Below are positions 1 to 7,731 of a stretch of DNA of 43,130 bases, one piece after another. The notes under the pieces are model-generated. The model worked only from the letters and a program-made list of their open reading frames with translations. It was not told the origin of the DNA and ran no database searches. Positions within the stretch are counted from its first letter, which is position 1, and each line of letters starts with the position of its first letter. A program made the position numbers and the translations under genes. The stretch is from contig CALEYP010000010.1 of NCBI GenBank assembly GCA_937924895.1, positions 1 to 43,130 of the forward strand, written 5' to 3'. Source of the DNA: an uncultured Alphaproteobacteria bacterium. GTDB lineage: Bacteria > Pseudomonadota > Alphaproteobacteria > Puniceispirillales > Puniceispirillaceae.

Positions 1-21
1 ATCCCTAGCATCTAAGAGTAA

Positions 22-588
22 AATGCCGCCTCACATCAACTCGCGCCGGCTAATAGCTTTTTTCTCGTAGACCCGCTTGATGGGACAAAAGAATTCATCA
101 AACAGGATGGTAAAGGCAGCTTTACCGTCAATATTGGACTGGTTGTGTCTGGTAGCCCGGTCATGGGTCTAGTCTATGCGCCAGCCTTTGACCAACTCTT
201 TACCGGCGTTGTCGGTGAGGGAGCCACGCTGATAGAAGCAGGGCAGGAGACCAGACTATCAGTACGTGATGTGCCGACCTCTGGCCCGGTGGCTGTGGCA
301 TCAGCCTCACATCGAGATGATGCCACAAATAACTGGCTGGCCGCCCATCACATTACCGAAACAACGTCGATTGGGTCCTCATTAAAATTTTGTCTTGTCG
401 CGCAAGGGATGGCAGATGTCTATCCGCGGTTCGGGCCAACAATGGAATGGGATACCGCAGCTGGCGATGCCGTATTGCGTGCCGCAGGCGGTCTTGTGAC
501 AATGCCAGATGGCACACCCTATCCCTATGGCAAAGATGCATATCGTAACACGCCTTTCATTGCGTATGGTGGGTTACAACCAGATTAA
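22..588 (+). CDS. cysQ: 3'(2'),5'-bisphosphate nucleotidase, CysQ/inositol monophosphatase family (5' end missing)
   Basis: This is the C-terminal two thirds of a Mg-dependent phosphatase of the CysQ family, which removes the 3'-phosphate from PAP/PAPS made during sulfate assimilation. The translation from base 22 contains the metal-binding motif V-D-P-L-D-G-T-K-E-F. Further on it has T-S-I-G-S-S-L-K-F-C and the second family motif W-D-T-A-A-G-D-A, all in the order seen in E. coli CysQ. The usual N-terminal part lies outside the window. Two in-frame TAA codons at 13-15 and 19-21 stand where the conserved S-E-E segment should be, so either the gene is frameshifted there or the first bases are unreliable. 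A GTG at 145 could not give a functional enzyme, because it lies after the metal site. It is followed 16 bases later by the desaturase-like gene, so the three genes probably share a transcript. Family assignment is confident; intactness is not. Confidence 0.8.
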   Translation, partial: NAASHQLAPANSFFLVDPLDGTKEFIKQDGKGSFTVNIGLVVSGSPVMGLVYAPAFDQLFTGVVGEGATLIEAGQETRLSVRDVPTSGPVAVASASHRDDATNNWLAAHHITETTSIGSSLKFCLVAQGMADVYPRFGPTMEWDTAAGDAVLRAAGGLVTMPDGTPYPYGKDAYRNTPFIAYGGLQPD

Positions 589-604
589 ATAGCGGAGGCA
601 GGGT

Positions 605-1609
605 ATGGACGAACACACGCATCCAACACCAAAAGGGTGGCATCAGACCCCACCCTTGCCTTTGACGCAAGCCCCTTATTGGCACCGGCCCTTTAGCGTA
701 AAGGGGGCTATCATTTATTTTATGCGCTCGTGGCGTCCGGTCAGTGAACGTGTCATTTTTCTCATTCTCGCCACTCTGATTTGGCTCTATGCCACCCCTG
801 ATATGGCACGCATGCAATCCCTTTCATTTGATTGGATGGCAGAGATTTGGCTACGTAATATGGCGTTGATTATGCTTGTGGCGGGCGGCCTGCATTTATG
901 GCTTCACCGCTTTAAAAAACAAGCTGATGATACCTTATATGAAACGAGACCCTTTTTGAGAAATAACGGTCGTTTCACCTTTCGCAACCAAGTCTATGAT
1001 AATATGTTTTGGTCATTATCATCAGGGGTTTTGGTATGGACGGCCTATGAAGTCTTGATGATGTGGGCCTATGCCAATGGCTATGCCACGATGATCTCAC
1101 TTGCCGATAATCCGTTGGCTTTTGGCTTTATTTTGCTCGCGATTCCCTTTTGGGCAGGCGCCTATTTTTATGCACAGCATCGCCTTCTTCACATTGGGCC
1201 GCTTTATCGGCATATTCATTCTTGGCATCATAAAAACATTCAAACAGGACCCTGGTCTGGCCTTGCCATGCACCCCGCAGAACATGTCATTTTGATGTCT
1301 GATTGCCTCATTTTCTTGCTGATTCCCTCCCATCCTATTCACGTGATTTTTAACTTGCTCTTCCATGGTTTAGGGGCACCAACATCGCATGCCGGATTTG
1401 ACAAGTTACGACTTGGTCCCGTACCTGATTTGCAATTAGGTGACTTTTTTCATCAACTTCACCACAAATATTTTGATTGTAATTATGGCACCACAGATAC
1501 ACCGTGGGATAGTTGGTTCCACACCTTTCATGATGGCACTGATGAAGGGACAAAACAGATCTCTGAGAGACGCCGACAGCTTGCGAAATCACAAAAGTCA
1601 GGACAATAA
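605..1609 (+). CDS. Sterol desaturase / fatty acid hydroxylase family membrane di-iron enzyme
   Basis: This 334-residue integral membrane protein belongs to the family that uses a histidine-coordinated di-iron centre and O2 to hydroxylate or desaturate lipids. The histidine boxes are visible: H-R-L-L-H at 192-196, H-S-W-H-H at 205-209 and H-Q-L-H-H at 283-287, with further His at 223 and 227. Hydrophobic stretches near residues 50-65, 85-100, 135-155 and 170-190 are the likely membrane helices. A GGAGG-like site (gcggaggcaggg) precedes the ATG. The stop is followed within two bases by the start of an Fe-S flavoprotein gene, which suggests an electron-transfer partner, but this is inference. 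The lipid substrate (sterol, carotenoid, fatty acid or ether lipid) cannot be told from sequence. Confidence 0.88.
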   Translation: MDEHTHPTPKGWHQTPPLPLTQAPYWHRPFSVKGAIIYFMRSWRPVSERVIFLILATLIWLYATPDMARMQSLSFDWMAEIWLRNMALIMLVAGGLHLWLHRFKKQADDTLYETRPFLRNNGRFTFRNQVYDNMFWSLSSGVLVWTAYEVLMMWAYANGYATMISLADNPLAFGFILLAIPFWAGAYFYAQHRLLHIGPLYRHIHSWHHKNIQTGPWSGLAMHPAEHVILMSDCLIFLLIPSHPIHVIFNLLFHGLGAPTSHAGFDKLRLGPVPDLQLGDFFHQLHHKYFDCNYGTTDTPWDSWFHTFHDGTDEGTKQISERRRQLAKSQKSGQ

Positions 1610-1611
1610 TT

Positions 1612-2856
1612 ATGCTTGCCTCGTTAGATAAAATTGTAGATGACGGCCTTTGTTTAGGCTGTGGATTATGTGCAGCGGTTGCTGGCTCTGAGGCAATTGA
1701 AATGGGGCGCGGCACAGATGGTGATTTGAGACCCTTTGCAAAGGACGGGCTAAATGATGATGATGTGGCCCTTATCAATCAGATTTGCCCCTCGCTTCGT
1801 ATCGAAGTGCTGCCTGAAGCACGTCTGGCAGAAGCCACGCATCACGACCTCATTTGGGGGCCCTATGAAGACATGATGCTCGCTCATGCCACGCATGAGG
1901 ATGTCCGATATGAAGCCTCAACCGCAGGCATTCTTACAGCGCTCGGACTTATGTTGTTAGAAACAGGGAAAGTGGATGCCATCTTGCATGTCAAAGCCGC
2001 AGATAGCCCTGCTAATTTTGGACAAGCCACATTGAGCCGCAGCGCAGCTGATGTACGCGCCGCCGCTGGGTCTCGTTATGGTCCGACAGCTGCCTTAGCA
2101 ACCATTGATGAAGTGCTAGATAGCAATGAGGCCATTGCCGTAATCGCAAAACCATGCGACCTCAATGCCCTGCGCAATTTGGCTCATCATGATAAACGGG
2201 TGAATGAGACAATTCACTATTGGCTCACCATGATTTGCGGCGGCTTTCAGCCAGATGCCTCTTTCCGAGACTTTGTGACAAGCCATGGCCTAACTGCTGA
2301 TGAGATTAGTAAGGTACGCTATCGCGGATATGGCTGCCCTGGCCCAACAACAATTGCAAGTCAGGATCAGGTGATGGACTTCCATTATCTTGATTTTTGG
2401 GGTGAAGATGAGAGCCAATGGTCAATGCCACTACGATGCAAGATTTGTGCCGATGGCATTGGCGAGGCGGCGGATATTGCCGCAGGCGATGCCTGGGATG
2501 GGGCCTCACCTGACAGGATGGAAAGCCTCGACGACCCCGGATTTAATTCGGTTATTTCTCGCACCGCAGCAGGACAAGCGCTTCTCAACGATGCCATGGC
2601 CCGTGGCTATATCACCAAAACCGAAGATGTCGGCCCAGATTTTATGAGCCAAGTACAGCCGCATCAGGTCGCAAAGAAAAAGGCAGGATTAGCGCGCATG
2701 CAAGGCTTAAAAGACGCTGGATCAGTTGCGCCTGAGATTGTGAATATGCGGGCCGAAGCCCTCTCAGATCTTTTAGATGACGATGCCTATCATAGCGAAC
2801 GTGATGGTGCAAAGAGGCGGGCAAACGCGGCCCGCTCTTCTACCTCAGATACATAA
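1612..2856 (+). CDS. FrhB/FdhB-type Fe-S flavoprotein (coenzyme F420 hydrogenase/dehydrogenase beta subunit family)
   Basis: A 414-residue soluble redox protein. The N terminus has a ferredoxin-like cysteine set, C14-x2-C17-x2-C20 with C59-P60 further on, which would hold a [4Fe-4S] cluster. The remainder fits the FrhB beta-subunit family: a conserved A-K-P-C-D segment near residue 183, C-G-G-F, R-Y-R-G-Y-G-C-P-G, and C-K-I-C-A-D followed by A-A-G-D-A-W. Members move electrons between Fe-S clusters, FAD and a partner such as F420, ferredoxin or a chlorin. No F420 biosynthesis gene is in the window, so the F420 label should be read as a family name only. Its ATG is two bases after the stop of the di-iron hydroxylase gene, so the two are almost certainly co-translated. 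A role as reductase for that enzyme is plausible but unproven. Confidence 0.8.
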   Translation: MLASLDKIVDDGLCLGCGLCAAVAGSEAIEMGRGTDGDLRPFAKDGLNDDDVALINQICPSLRIEVLPEARLAEATHHDLIWGPYEDMMLAHATHEDVRYEASTAGILTALGLMLLETGKVDAILHVKAADSPANFGQATLSRSAADVRAAAGSRYGPTAALATIDEVLDSNEAIAVIAKPCDLNALRNLAHHDKRVNETIHYWLTMICGGFQPDASFRDFVTSHGLTADEISKVRYRGYGCPGPTTIASQDQVMDFHYLDFWGEDESQWSMPLRCKICADGIGEAADIAAGDAWDGASPDRMESLDDPGFNSVISRTAAGQALLNDAMARGYITKTEDVGPDFMSQVQPHQVAKKKAGLARMQGLKDAGSVAPEIVNMRAEALSDLLDDDAYHSERDGAKRRANAARSSTSDT

Positions 2857-2873
2857 AGCATCGCAGACGTCTC

Positions 2874-4430
2874 TTATTGATCTTGGTTTAGCGCATCCAT
2901 CGCCGGGATTTCACGCTCACGGCGCGCGATATAATCAAGCAATGCCTCATTGATGGCAGGGTCTAACGCTGGGGCTTCATAGTCTTTTAGCATCTGCCTT
3001 GCCGTCTTCAAAGACCGCGCAGTGATATCTTGCTCGCCTTCTGCGACCCATTGCTCGTAAGAATTATTATCGAATAATTTCGGCATAAAGAATGCTTTTT
3101 GGAAGTTTTCCTGTGTATGAGGGTGACCTAAATAATGCCCGCCTGGCCCGATGTCACGGACCGCTGCTAAGGCTTCGTCGAAATCATCCCATTTCAGCCC
3201 CTCTGCCATGCGATAGCCCATCGCACATTGTTCGGCATCAACAATGAATTTAGCGATGGAACAATGCATACCGGCCTCGTTCCACCCGGCTGAATGCCAA
3301 ATATAATTCGCGCCTGACATGAGGACAGCCATCAATGTTGTTGCTGATTCATAGCCTGATTGCGCATCCAATGTTTTAGCACCACCTAGCGTATTCGACG
3401 TACGCCACGGAATTTGGTAATAACGTGCCATTTGCCCGATCATGAAATTCATCAAGCTGATCTCTGGTGTGCCTGCCATTGGCGCCCCTGATTGCATTGA
3501 AACCGTTGATAAATAGTGACCATAAATGGCGGGACAACCGCGTCTTGTCACCTGAGTGTAGGCAAGCGCTGAGAGAGCCTCTGCATTTAACTGCGCAACA
3601 GTTGGGACAGTGGATGCTGGTGTATTAGCACCACCCAACACAAACGGCGAGCAAAGCACCGGCTGATTACGACGGTTAAAGGCACGCATCGCCGACAGCA
3701 TTGTCTCATCCCAGACAAGCGGTGAATTGCCATTACAATTTCCAACAACAACTGGATGCGTTTCAAGATATTCATCACCAAATAAAATGGCGCACATATC
3801 CAACACATCCTCGGCATTTTTGCCAGATGTTGTCATCCCCATAAAGGTCTTGTCAGAATGGACCATTGAGGAATGAGTGATACGAAGATGGCGATGAGAC
3901 ACAGGATGATCCATCGGCTCAACAATATGGTGCGCTGATGAATGCAAGGCTGGCAACATATGAGATAATTTATGGAAATCTGCCAAGTCCGCGAGGGTTG
4001 GGGCCCGTCTCATATCATCAAGGTCACGCAAATAAGGCGCCCCTGTCATAGGCACGAAAATGGAATTCCGACCGCCAAGAGCAACTGATTTTTCAGGATT
4101 GCGCGCATGGAGCGTGATTTCTGAGGGAATGGTGCTGATTAAATCTTTGACCAAAGCGCGATCTAAATGAACAGTCTCACCTCTGACATCAGCGCCAATA
4201 CGGCGCCAATCATCAAGGGCAATATCATCACGAAAGACGACACCAACCTCTTCTAGAATGTCCAATGATGCCGCATCAATCTGTTCAATCTGATCTTGAG
4301 ACATCGGCTCAGTTAAGGGCAATTTACCAGTTAAATGTGGCAGCATCTCATGATTGGGCTTTGTGCGAAGCGCGCGGCGCTCACCTCTGCCACCACGGCG
4401 CGTTGGCGCTGCTTCATTCTGCTTATCCAT
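2874..4430 (-). CDS. Trimethylamine methyltransferase (MttB) family protein, non-pyrrolysine type
   Basis: A 518-residue TIM-barrel methyltransferase of the MttB superfamily. Characterised members transfer a methyl group from a quaternary or tertiary amine (trimethylamine, glycine betaine, proline betaine, carnitine) to a corrinoid protein. After a basic, Gly/Arg-rich N terminus come typical segments including Y-G-H-Y at 303-306, S-G-A-P-M-A-G-T-P-E near 314-323, and the G-A-N-Y-I-W-H-S-A-G-W region at 373-383. There is no in-frame amber codon, so it is not a pyrrolysine enzyme, and a quaternary amine is the more likely substrate. The start is supported by an AGAGGG site. It is divergent from a gntR-led operon and may share its control region. 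No corrinoid protein or RamA-type activator is nearby, so the methyl acceptor must be encoded elsewhere or the chemistry differs. Confidence 0.88.
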   Translation of the reverse strand: MDKQNEAAPTRRGGRGERRALRTKPNHEMLPHLTGKLPLTEPMSQDQIEQIDAASLDILEEVGVVFRDDIALDDWRRIGADVRGETVHLDRALVKDLISTIPSEITLHARNPEKSVALGGRNSIFVPMTGAPYLRDLDDMRRAPTLADLADFHKLSHMLPALHSSAHHIVEPMDHPVSHRHLRITHSSMVHSDKTFMGMTTSGKNAEDVLDMCAILFGDEYLETHPVVVGNCNGNSPLVWDETMLSAMRAFNRRNQPVLCSPFVLGGANTPASTVPTVAQLNAEALSALAYTQVTRRGCPAIYGHYLSTVSMQSGAPMAGTPEISLMNFMIGQMARYYQIPWRTSNTLGGAKTLDAQSGYESATTLMAVLMSGANYIWHSAGWNEAGMHCSIAKFIVDAEQCAMGYRMAEGLKWDDFDEALAAVRDIGPGGHYLGHPHTQENFQKAFFMPKLFDNNSYEQWVAEGEQDITARSLKTARQMLKDYEAPALDPAINEALLDYIARREREIPAMDALNQDQ

Positions 4431-4596
4431 GACATCCCTCTCTTTGCCACTTGCGAGCTATTTCGATGTGATAATCGTACGTCATCACCCTCGATACGAA
4501 AATAATACATATTGTATACAAAAACAATCTGGTTTATGCTAGCCAAAATAAGATAGGCGCAAGCCTTATTTTACGGGACGGCAAAAGACAGCACTC
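4431..4596. promoter_or_regulatory. Divergent control region between mttB-like gene and gntR operon
   Basis: This AT-rich 166-base spacer lies between two divergently transcribed genes and must hold the promoters for both. It contains the perfect palindrome at 4512-4521 described separately. I could not fix -35/-10 boxes with confidence. Confidence 0.6.
4512..4521. promoter_or_regulatory. Candidate GntR (FCD-type) operator palindrome
   Basis: TTGTATACAA is a perfect 10-base palindrome, 76 bases upstream of the gntR start and 82 bases upstream of the divergent methyltransferase gene. Operators of FadR/FCD-type GntR regulators are often short palindromes of the form TTGTA-TACAA, so this is the probable autoregulatory site. 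The assignment is inference from position and symmetry. Confidence 0.55.
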
Positions 4597-5280
4597 ATGG
4601 CCATTAGCAAAGACGAGATCATTGACCAGATAAAGCGGCAAATCTTGATGCTAGATTTAGCACCAGGCAGCCCTCTTGATGAGGTGAGTCTCAGCCGGCA
4701 ATTTGAAATTTCTCGCACGCCAATGCGTGATATCTTGCGGCAATTAGCGGGCGAGGGCTATGTCCAATTACGCGAGAATAAAGGCGCGATTGTCGCGCCA
4801 ATGGATGCCAAATCTATGCGTAATTTCTTCCTGACAGCGCCAATGATCTATGCGGCTATCTCGCGGCTTGCGGCTCAACAAGCTACACCATTACAGATCG
4901 ATAAATTGCGTGATACGCAAGCGCATTTCAAACAAGCTGTTGCCGCCCAATCAGTTGAGCAAATGGTATTTCTCAATGATGCCTTTCACTATCAAATTGG
5001 TGAAATGGCAGATAACCCCTATCTCACACCAAGTTTGCAACGGCTCTTAATGGAGCATGCGCGTATTGGCCAAACATTCTGGCAAACAGGACGCCAAGAA
5101 AACCAGAGCGCCATCCAAGAAGCCTGCGAACATCATGACAAATTTATTGATATTTTTGCGAGCCATGATGAAGAGGCTGCTGTTGAACTAACACTGGCGC
5201 ATTGGGATTTATCACGCGCAAAAATGGACGAATTTATCAGGCCTGACCCCCTATCACTTTCGATTGATATGGCAGGCTAA
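4597..5280 (+). CDS. GntR family transcriptional regulator, FCD (FadR-like) subfamily
   Basis: A 227-residue repressor-type regulator. Residues 1-70 form the winged helix-turn-helix, with the typical L-S-R-Q-F-x-I-S-R-T-P-M-R-D recognition region followed by L-x-x-E-G-Y-V wing residues. Residues 75-215 are the all-helical FCD effector domain, with His residues near 127, 174 and 196 suited to metal or carboxylate binding. FCD regulators usually sense organic acids or amino-acid-like metabolites. It is the first gene of an operon with dapA-like, aldehyde dehydrogenase and FAD oxidase genes (13 bases to the next gene), so it very likely controls that pathway and perhaps the divergent methyltransferase. 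No strong ribosome site precedes the ATG. Confidence 0.9.
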   Translation: MAISKDEIIDQIKRQILMLDLAPGSPLDEVSLSRQFEISRTPMRDILRQLAGEGYVQLRENKGAIVAPMDAKSMRNFFLTAPMIYAAISRLAAQQATPLQIDKLRDTQAHFKQAVAAQSVEQMVFLNDAFHYQIGEMADNPYLTPSLQRLLMEHARIGQTFWQTGRQENQSAIQEACEHHDKFIDIFASHDEEAAVELTLAHWDLSRAKMDEFIRPDPLSLSIDMAG

Positions 5281-5293
5281 CTTATAAGGTGGC

Positions 5294-6208
5294 ATGATGA
5301 AATTTAATGGTATTTACACACCTGTTATTACCCCTCATTTTGATGATTTTTCGATAGATGAGGCGGGTTTTGCCCGTATGATTAACCATCTGATTGATGA
5401 GGGCGTGCATGGGATTATTATTGCAGGCACAACTGGGGAATATTACGCCCAATCCATGGAAGAGCGTCAAAGACTATTAGCGCTTGGCACAGAAATTGTG
5501 GGCGGCCGGGTACCTGTGATTGGGGGGACAGGCGCCATGCGGACAGAAGATTCTATCACGCTGGCGAAAGCGGCCAAGCAAGCCGGCGTGGATGCCATTT
5601 TAGTCGCCACCCCGCCCTACTCAGTCCCAACAGGTCGTGAAAACCCCCTTCCCGCCTTAGCCGTGGAACGCGCCGTTGATCTGCCTGTCATGCTCTATAA
5701 TTATCCGGGACGCATGGCTGCGGAAATGGATGAGGAGTTTCTTGACCGTGTAGGGCAATCTTCAAATTTCTGCGCCATCAAAGAAAGTTCAGGCGATATT
5801 AACCGTGTGCATATGTTAGCACGGCGCTATCCCCATATTCAGCTATCCTGCGGCATGGATGACCAAGCCCTCGAATTTTTTGCTTGGGGCGCACGCTCTT
5901 GGGTCTGCGCAGCCTCAAACTTTGCAGCCTCTGCCCATATCGCCTTATGGGATAGTTGCGTCAATCAAGGCGACTTTGCCAAAGGGCGCCGGATTATGAC
6001 TGCTATGCTACCTTTGATGCAAGTCTTAGAACAGGGCGGAAAATTCATCCAATCTGTTAAATATGGTGTGGAGCGCCGTGGTCTTCCCGCTGGCATTCCT
6101 CGTTTGCCGCTGAAGCCCTTAAATAAAGATGAGAAGCGAGAGCTTGACCAGGTCATTGACCGGATGAATGCAACCATAGCCGCCATTACTGGCGATACAC
6201 AGCGTTAG
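5294..6208 (+). CDS. DapA/NanA family pyruvate-type class I aldolase or dehydratase
   Basis: A 304-residue TIM-barrel enzyme of the dihydrodipicolinate synthase family. It shows the G-T-T-G-E loop at 45-49, Y135 and R140 in Y-N-Y-P-G-R, and the Schiff-base lysine K163 in A-I-K-E-S-S-G-D. R140 aligns with the Arg that binds the carboxylate of a 2-oxo acid. Family members act as lysine-pathway synthases, sugar-acid aldolases or dehydratases, or 1-pyrroline-4-hydroxy-2-carboxylate deaminases in hydroxyproline breakdown. Placement between a GntR regulator and an aldehyde dehydrogenase argues for catabolism rather than lysine synthesis. A second ATG at 5297 has better spacing to the AAGG site and may be the true start. 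It is 14 bases before the dehydrogenase gene. Confidence 0.88.
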   Translation: MMKFNGIYTPVITPHFDDFSIDEAGFARMINHLIDEGVHGIIIAGTTGEYYAQSMEERQRLLALGTEIVGGRVPVIGGTGAMRTEDSITLAKAAKQAGVDAILVATPPYSVPTGRENPLPALAVERAVDLPVMLYNYPGRMAAEMDEEFLDRVGQSSNFCAIKESSGDINRVHMLARRYPHIQLSCGMDDQALEFFAWGARSWVCAASNFAASAHIALWDSCVNQGDFAKGRRIMTAMLPLMQVLEQGGKFIQSVKYGVERRGLPAGIPRLPLKPLNKDEKRELDQVIDRMNATIAAITGDTQR

Positions 6209-6222
6209 GAGGCGCATGAGCA

Positions 6223-7725
6223 ATGACTGACTTATTGAGCCGTGATGATTACCAAGCCCTTGCCGCCGAGCTACAAATGCCGGCCGCCTGTCATATTGAT
6301 GGCAGCTACAAGGCAGGGACGGGCGATGCGCTTGTCACAACCAATCCCGCCACAGGAGAGGCTCTTGCCTCTCTTGCTATGGCCACAGAAGAAGATGTTG
6401 ATTTTGCTGTCTCAAAAGCACGTGATGCCTTTGATAATGGCGTGTGGTCCCAAACTCATCCTAGCGAGCGCAAGCAGACACTGATCACCCTTGCCAAATT
6501 AATGAAGCGTCACCGCCATCAGCTGGCCGTGATTGAGTCACTTGATAGCGGCAAACCGATTGCTGATTGCGCGGCGATTGATATTCCCGAATCAATTAAT
6601 ACGCTTATCTGGCATGCTGAGGCGATTGATAAAATCTATGATGATGTCGCGCCGTCTGGCCCTGATGCTATGGCGATGATCATCCGTGAGCCGATTGGCG
6701 TTGTCGGCTGTATTTTGCCCTGGAACTTTCCCTTACTCATGCTGTGCTGGAAGTTGGGCCCTGCCCTTGCCGCAGGTAATAGTGTCATTGTGAAGCCTGC
6801 CGAACAAACACCGCTTAGCGCACTTTATCTAGCGCAGCTTGCTGCTGAAGCAGGAATCCCACGCGGGGTCCTTCAAGTGCTTGTGGGTGATGGCCCAACA
6901 ACTGGCCAAGCTATGGGCCTACACCCAGATATTGACATGGTTAGCTTCACAGGCTCGACCGAGACAGGCAAACGCTTCCTTGGCTATGCGGCCCAATCAA
7001 ATATGAAGCAAGTCACGCTGGAATGTGGCGGCAAGAACCCAGCCATCATCCTAGATGATGCTGAAAATATCGAAGCAATCGCTAGTCATGTTGCTAATGG
7101 TGCTTTTTGGAATTTGGGGCAAAATTGTTCTGCGACCTCTCGGTTGATTATCCATAAGGACATCAAAGAGGCGGTGCTTGAAAAATTGACACATCATGTC
7201 AAAGAATGGCGTCAAGGTGACCCGCTTGACCCGACCAACAGGTTAGGCGTTCTGATTGATTCAGAGCATGCTGGCAAAGTCCAAACCTATCTCGACAGGG
7301 CTGAAAAAGACGGGGTGGCTGTGATTGCTAAATCAGCCTATGACGGTATTGGCCCTGTGATTTTCGACGTCACGGACAACACCCATCCCCTCGCGCATGA
7401 AGAGATATTTGGCCCTGTATTAAGTGTCATCACTGTCTCCTCTTTTGATGAAGCCATTACGATTGCCAATCAGAGCGCCTATGGCCTTGCCGCTTCTGTC
7501 TTTACCAGCAATATCAAACGCGCCCTCCGGGCCGGTAAAGCATTAAAAGCCGGGACTGTGACTGTCAATTCTTATGGTGAAGGCGATGCCACAACACCCT
7601 TTGGCGGCTATAAGCAGTCTGGATTTGGCGGCCGCGATAATGGTCTTGCCTCTCATGACCAATTCACTGAAATCAAAACCCTGTGGGTAGATTTAAGTGA
7701 TGATAGCACGGATGACATTGCATAG
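6223..7725 (+). CDS. NAD(P)-dependent aldehyde dehydrogenase, PuuC-like
   Basis: A 500-residue aldehyde dehydrogenase. Catalytic landmarks are N168 in P-W-N-F-P, the G-S-T-x-T-G nucleotide loop at 244-249, general base E267 in L-E-C-G-G-K, and nucleophile C302 in G-Q-N-C. Length and sequence resemble E. coli PuuC (gamma-glutamyl-gamma-aminobutyraldehyde dehydrogenase), particularly around A-I-D-K-I-Y, the W-K-L-G-P-A-L-A-A-G-N-S-V segment and P-F-G-G-Y-K-Q-S-G near the C terminus. An AGGAGG site with 9-base spacing sets the start; the upstream ATG at 6216 runs into a stop after four codons. With the neighbours, its substrate is probably a semialdehyde made from an amine or imino acid, such as 2-oxoglutarate semialdehyde, but this is inferred. 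Confidence 0.92.
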   Translation: MTDLLSRDDYQALAAELQMPAACHIDGSYKAGTGDALVTTNPATGEALASLAMATEEDVDFAVSKARDAFDNGVWSQTHPSERKQTLITLAKLMKRHRHQLAVIESLDSGKPIADCAAIDIPESINTLIWHAEAIDKIYDDVAPSGPDAMAMIIREPIGVVGCILPWNFPLLMLCWKLGPALAAGNSVIVKPAEQTPLSALYLAQLAAEAGIPRGVLQVLVGDGPTTGQAMGLHPDIDMVSFTGSTETGKRFLGYAAQSNMKQVTLECGGKNPAIILDDAENIEAIASHVANGAFWNLGQNCSATSRLIIHKDIKEAVLEKLTHHVKEWRQGDPLDPTNRLGVLIDSEHAGKVQTYLDRAEKDGVAVIAKSAYDGIGPVIFDVTDNTHPLAHEEIFGPVLSVITVSSFDEAITIANQSAYGLAASVFTSNIKRALRAGKALKAGTVTVNSYGEGDATTPFGGYKQSGFGGRDNGLASHDQFTEIKTLWVDLSDDSTDDIA

Positions 7726-7731
7726 AGCCCT

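Noticed and set aside
1350..1778. Open frame of 142 codons on the minus strand across the hydroxylase/FrhB junction
   Set aside because: It overlaps two well-supported genes and has no domain or ribosome site.
1612..2856. Evidence for coenzyme F420 use
   Set aside because: Only the family name suggests it; no F420 biosynthesis or other F420-dependent gene is present, and the family has non-F420 members.
5294..6208. dapA for lysine biosynthesis
   Set aside because: The operon context (GntR, aldehyde dehydrogenase, FAD oxidase) is catabolic, and the Y-N-Y-P-G-R segment differs from the usual Y-N-V-P-S/G-R-T of true DapA.
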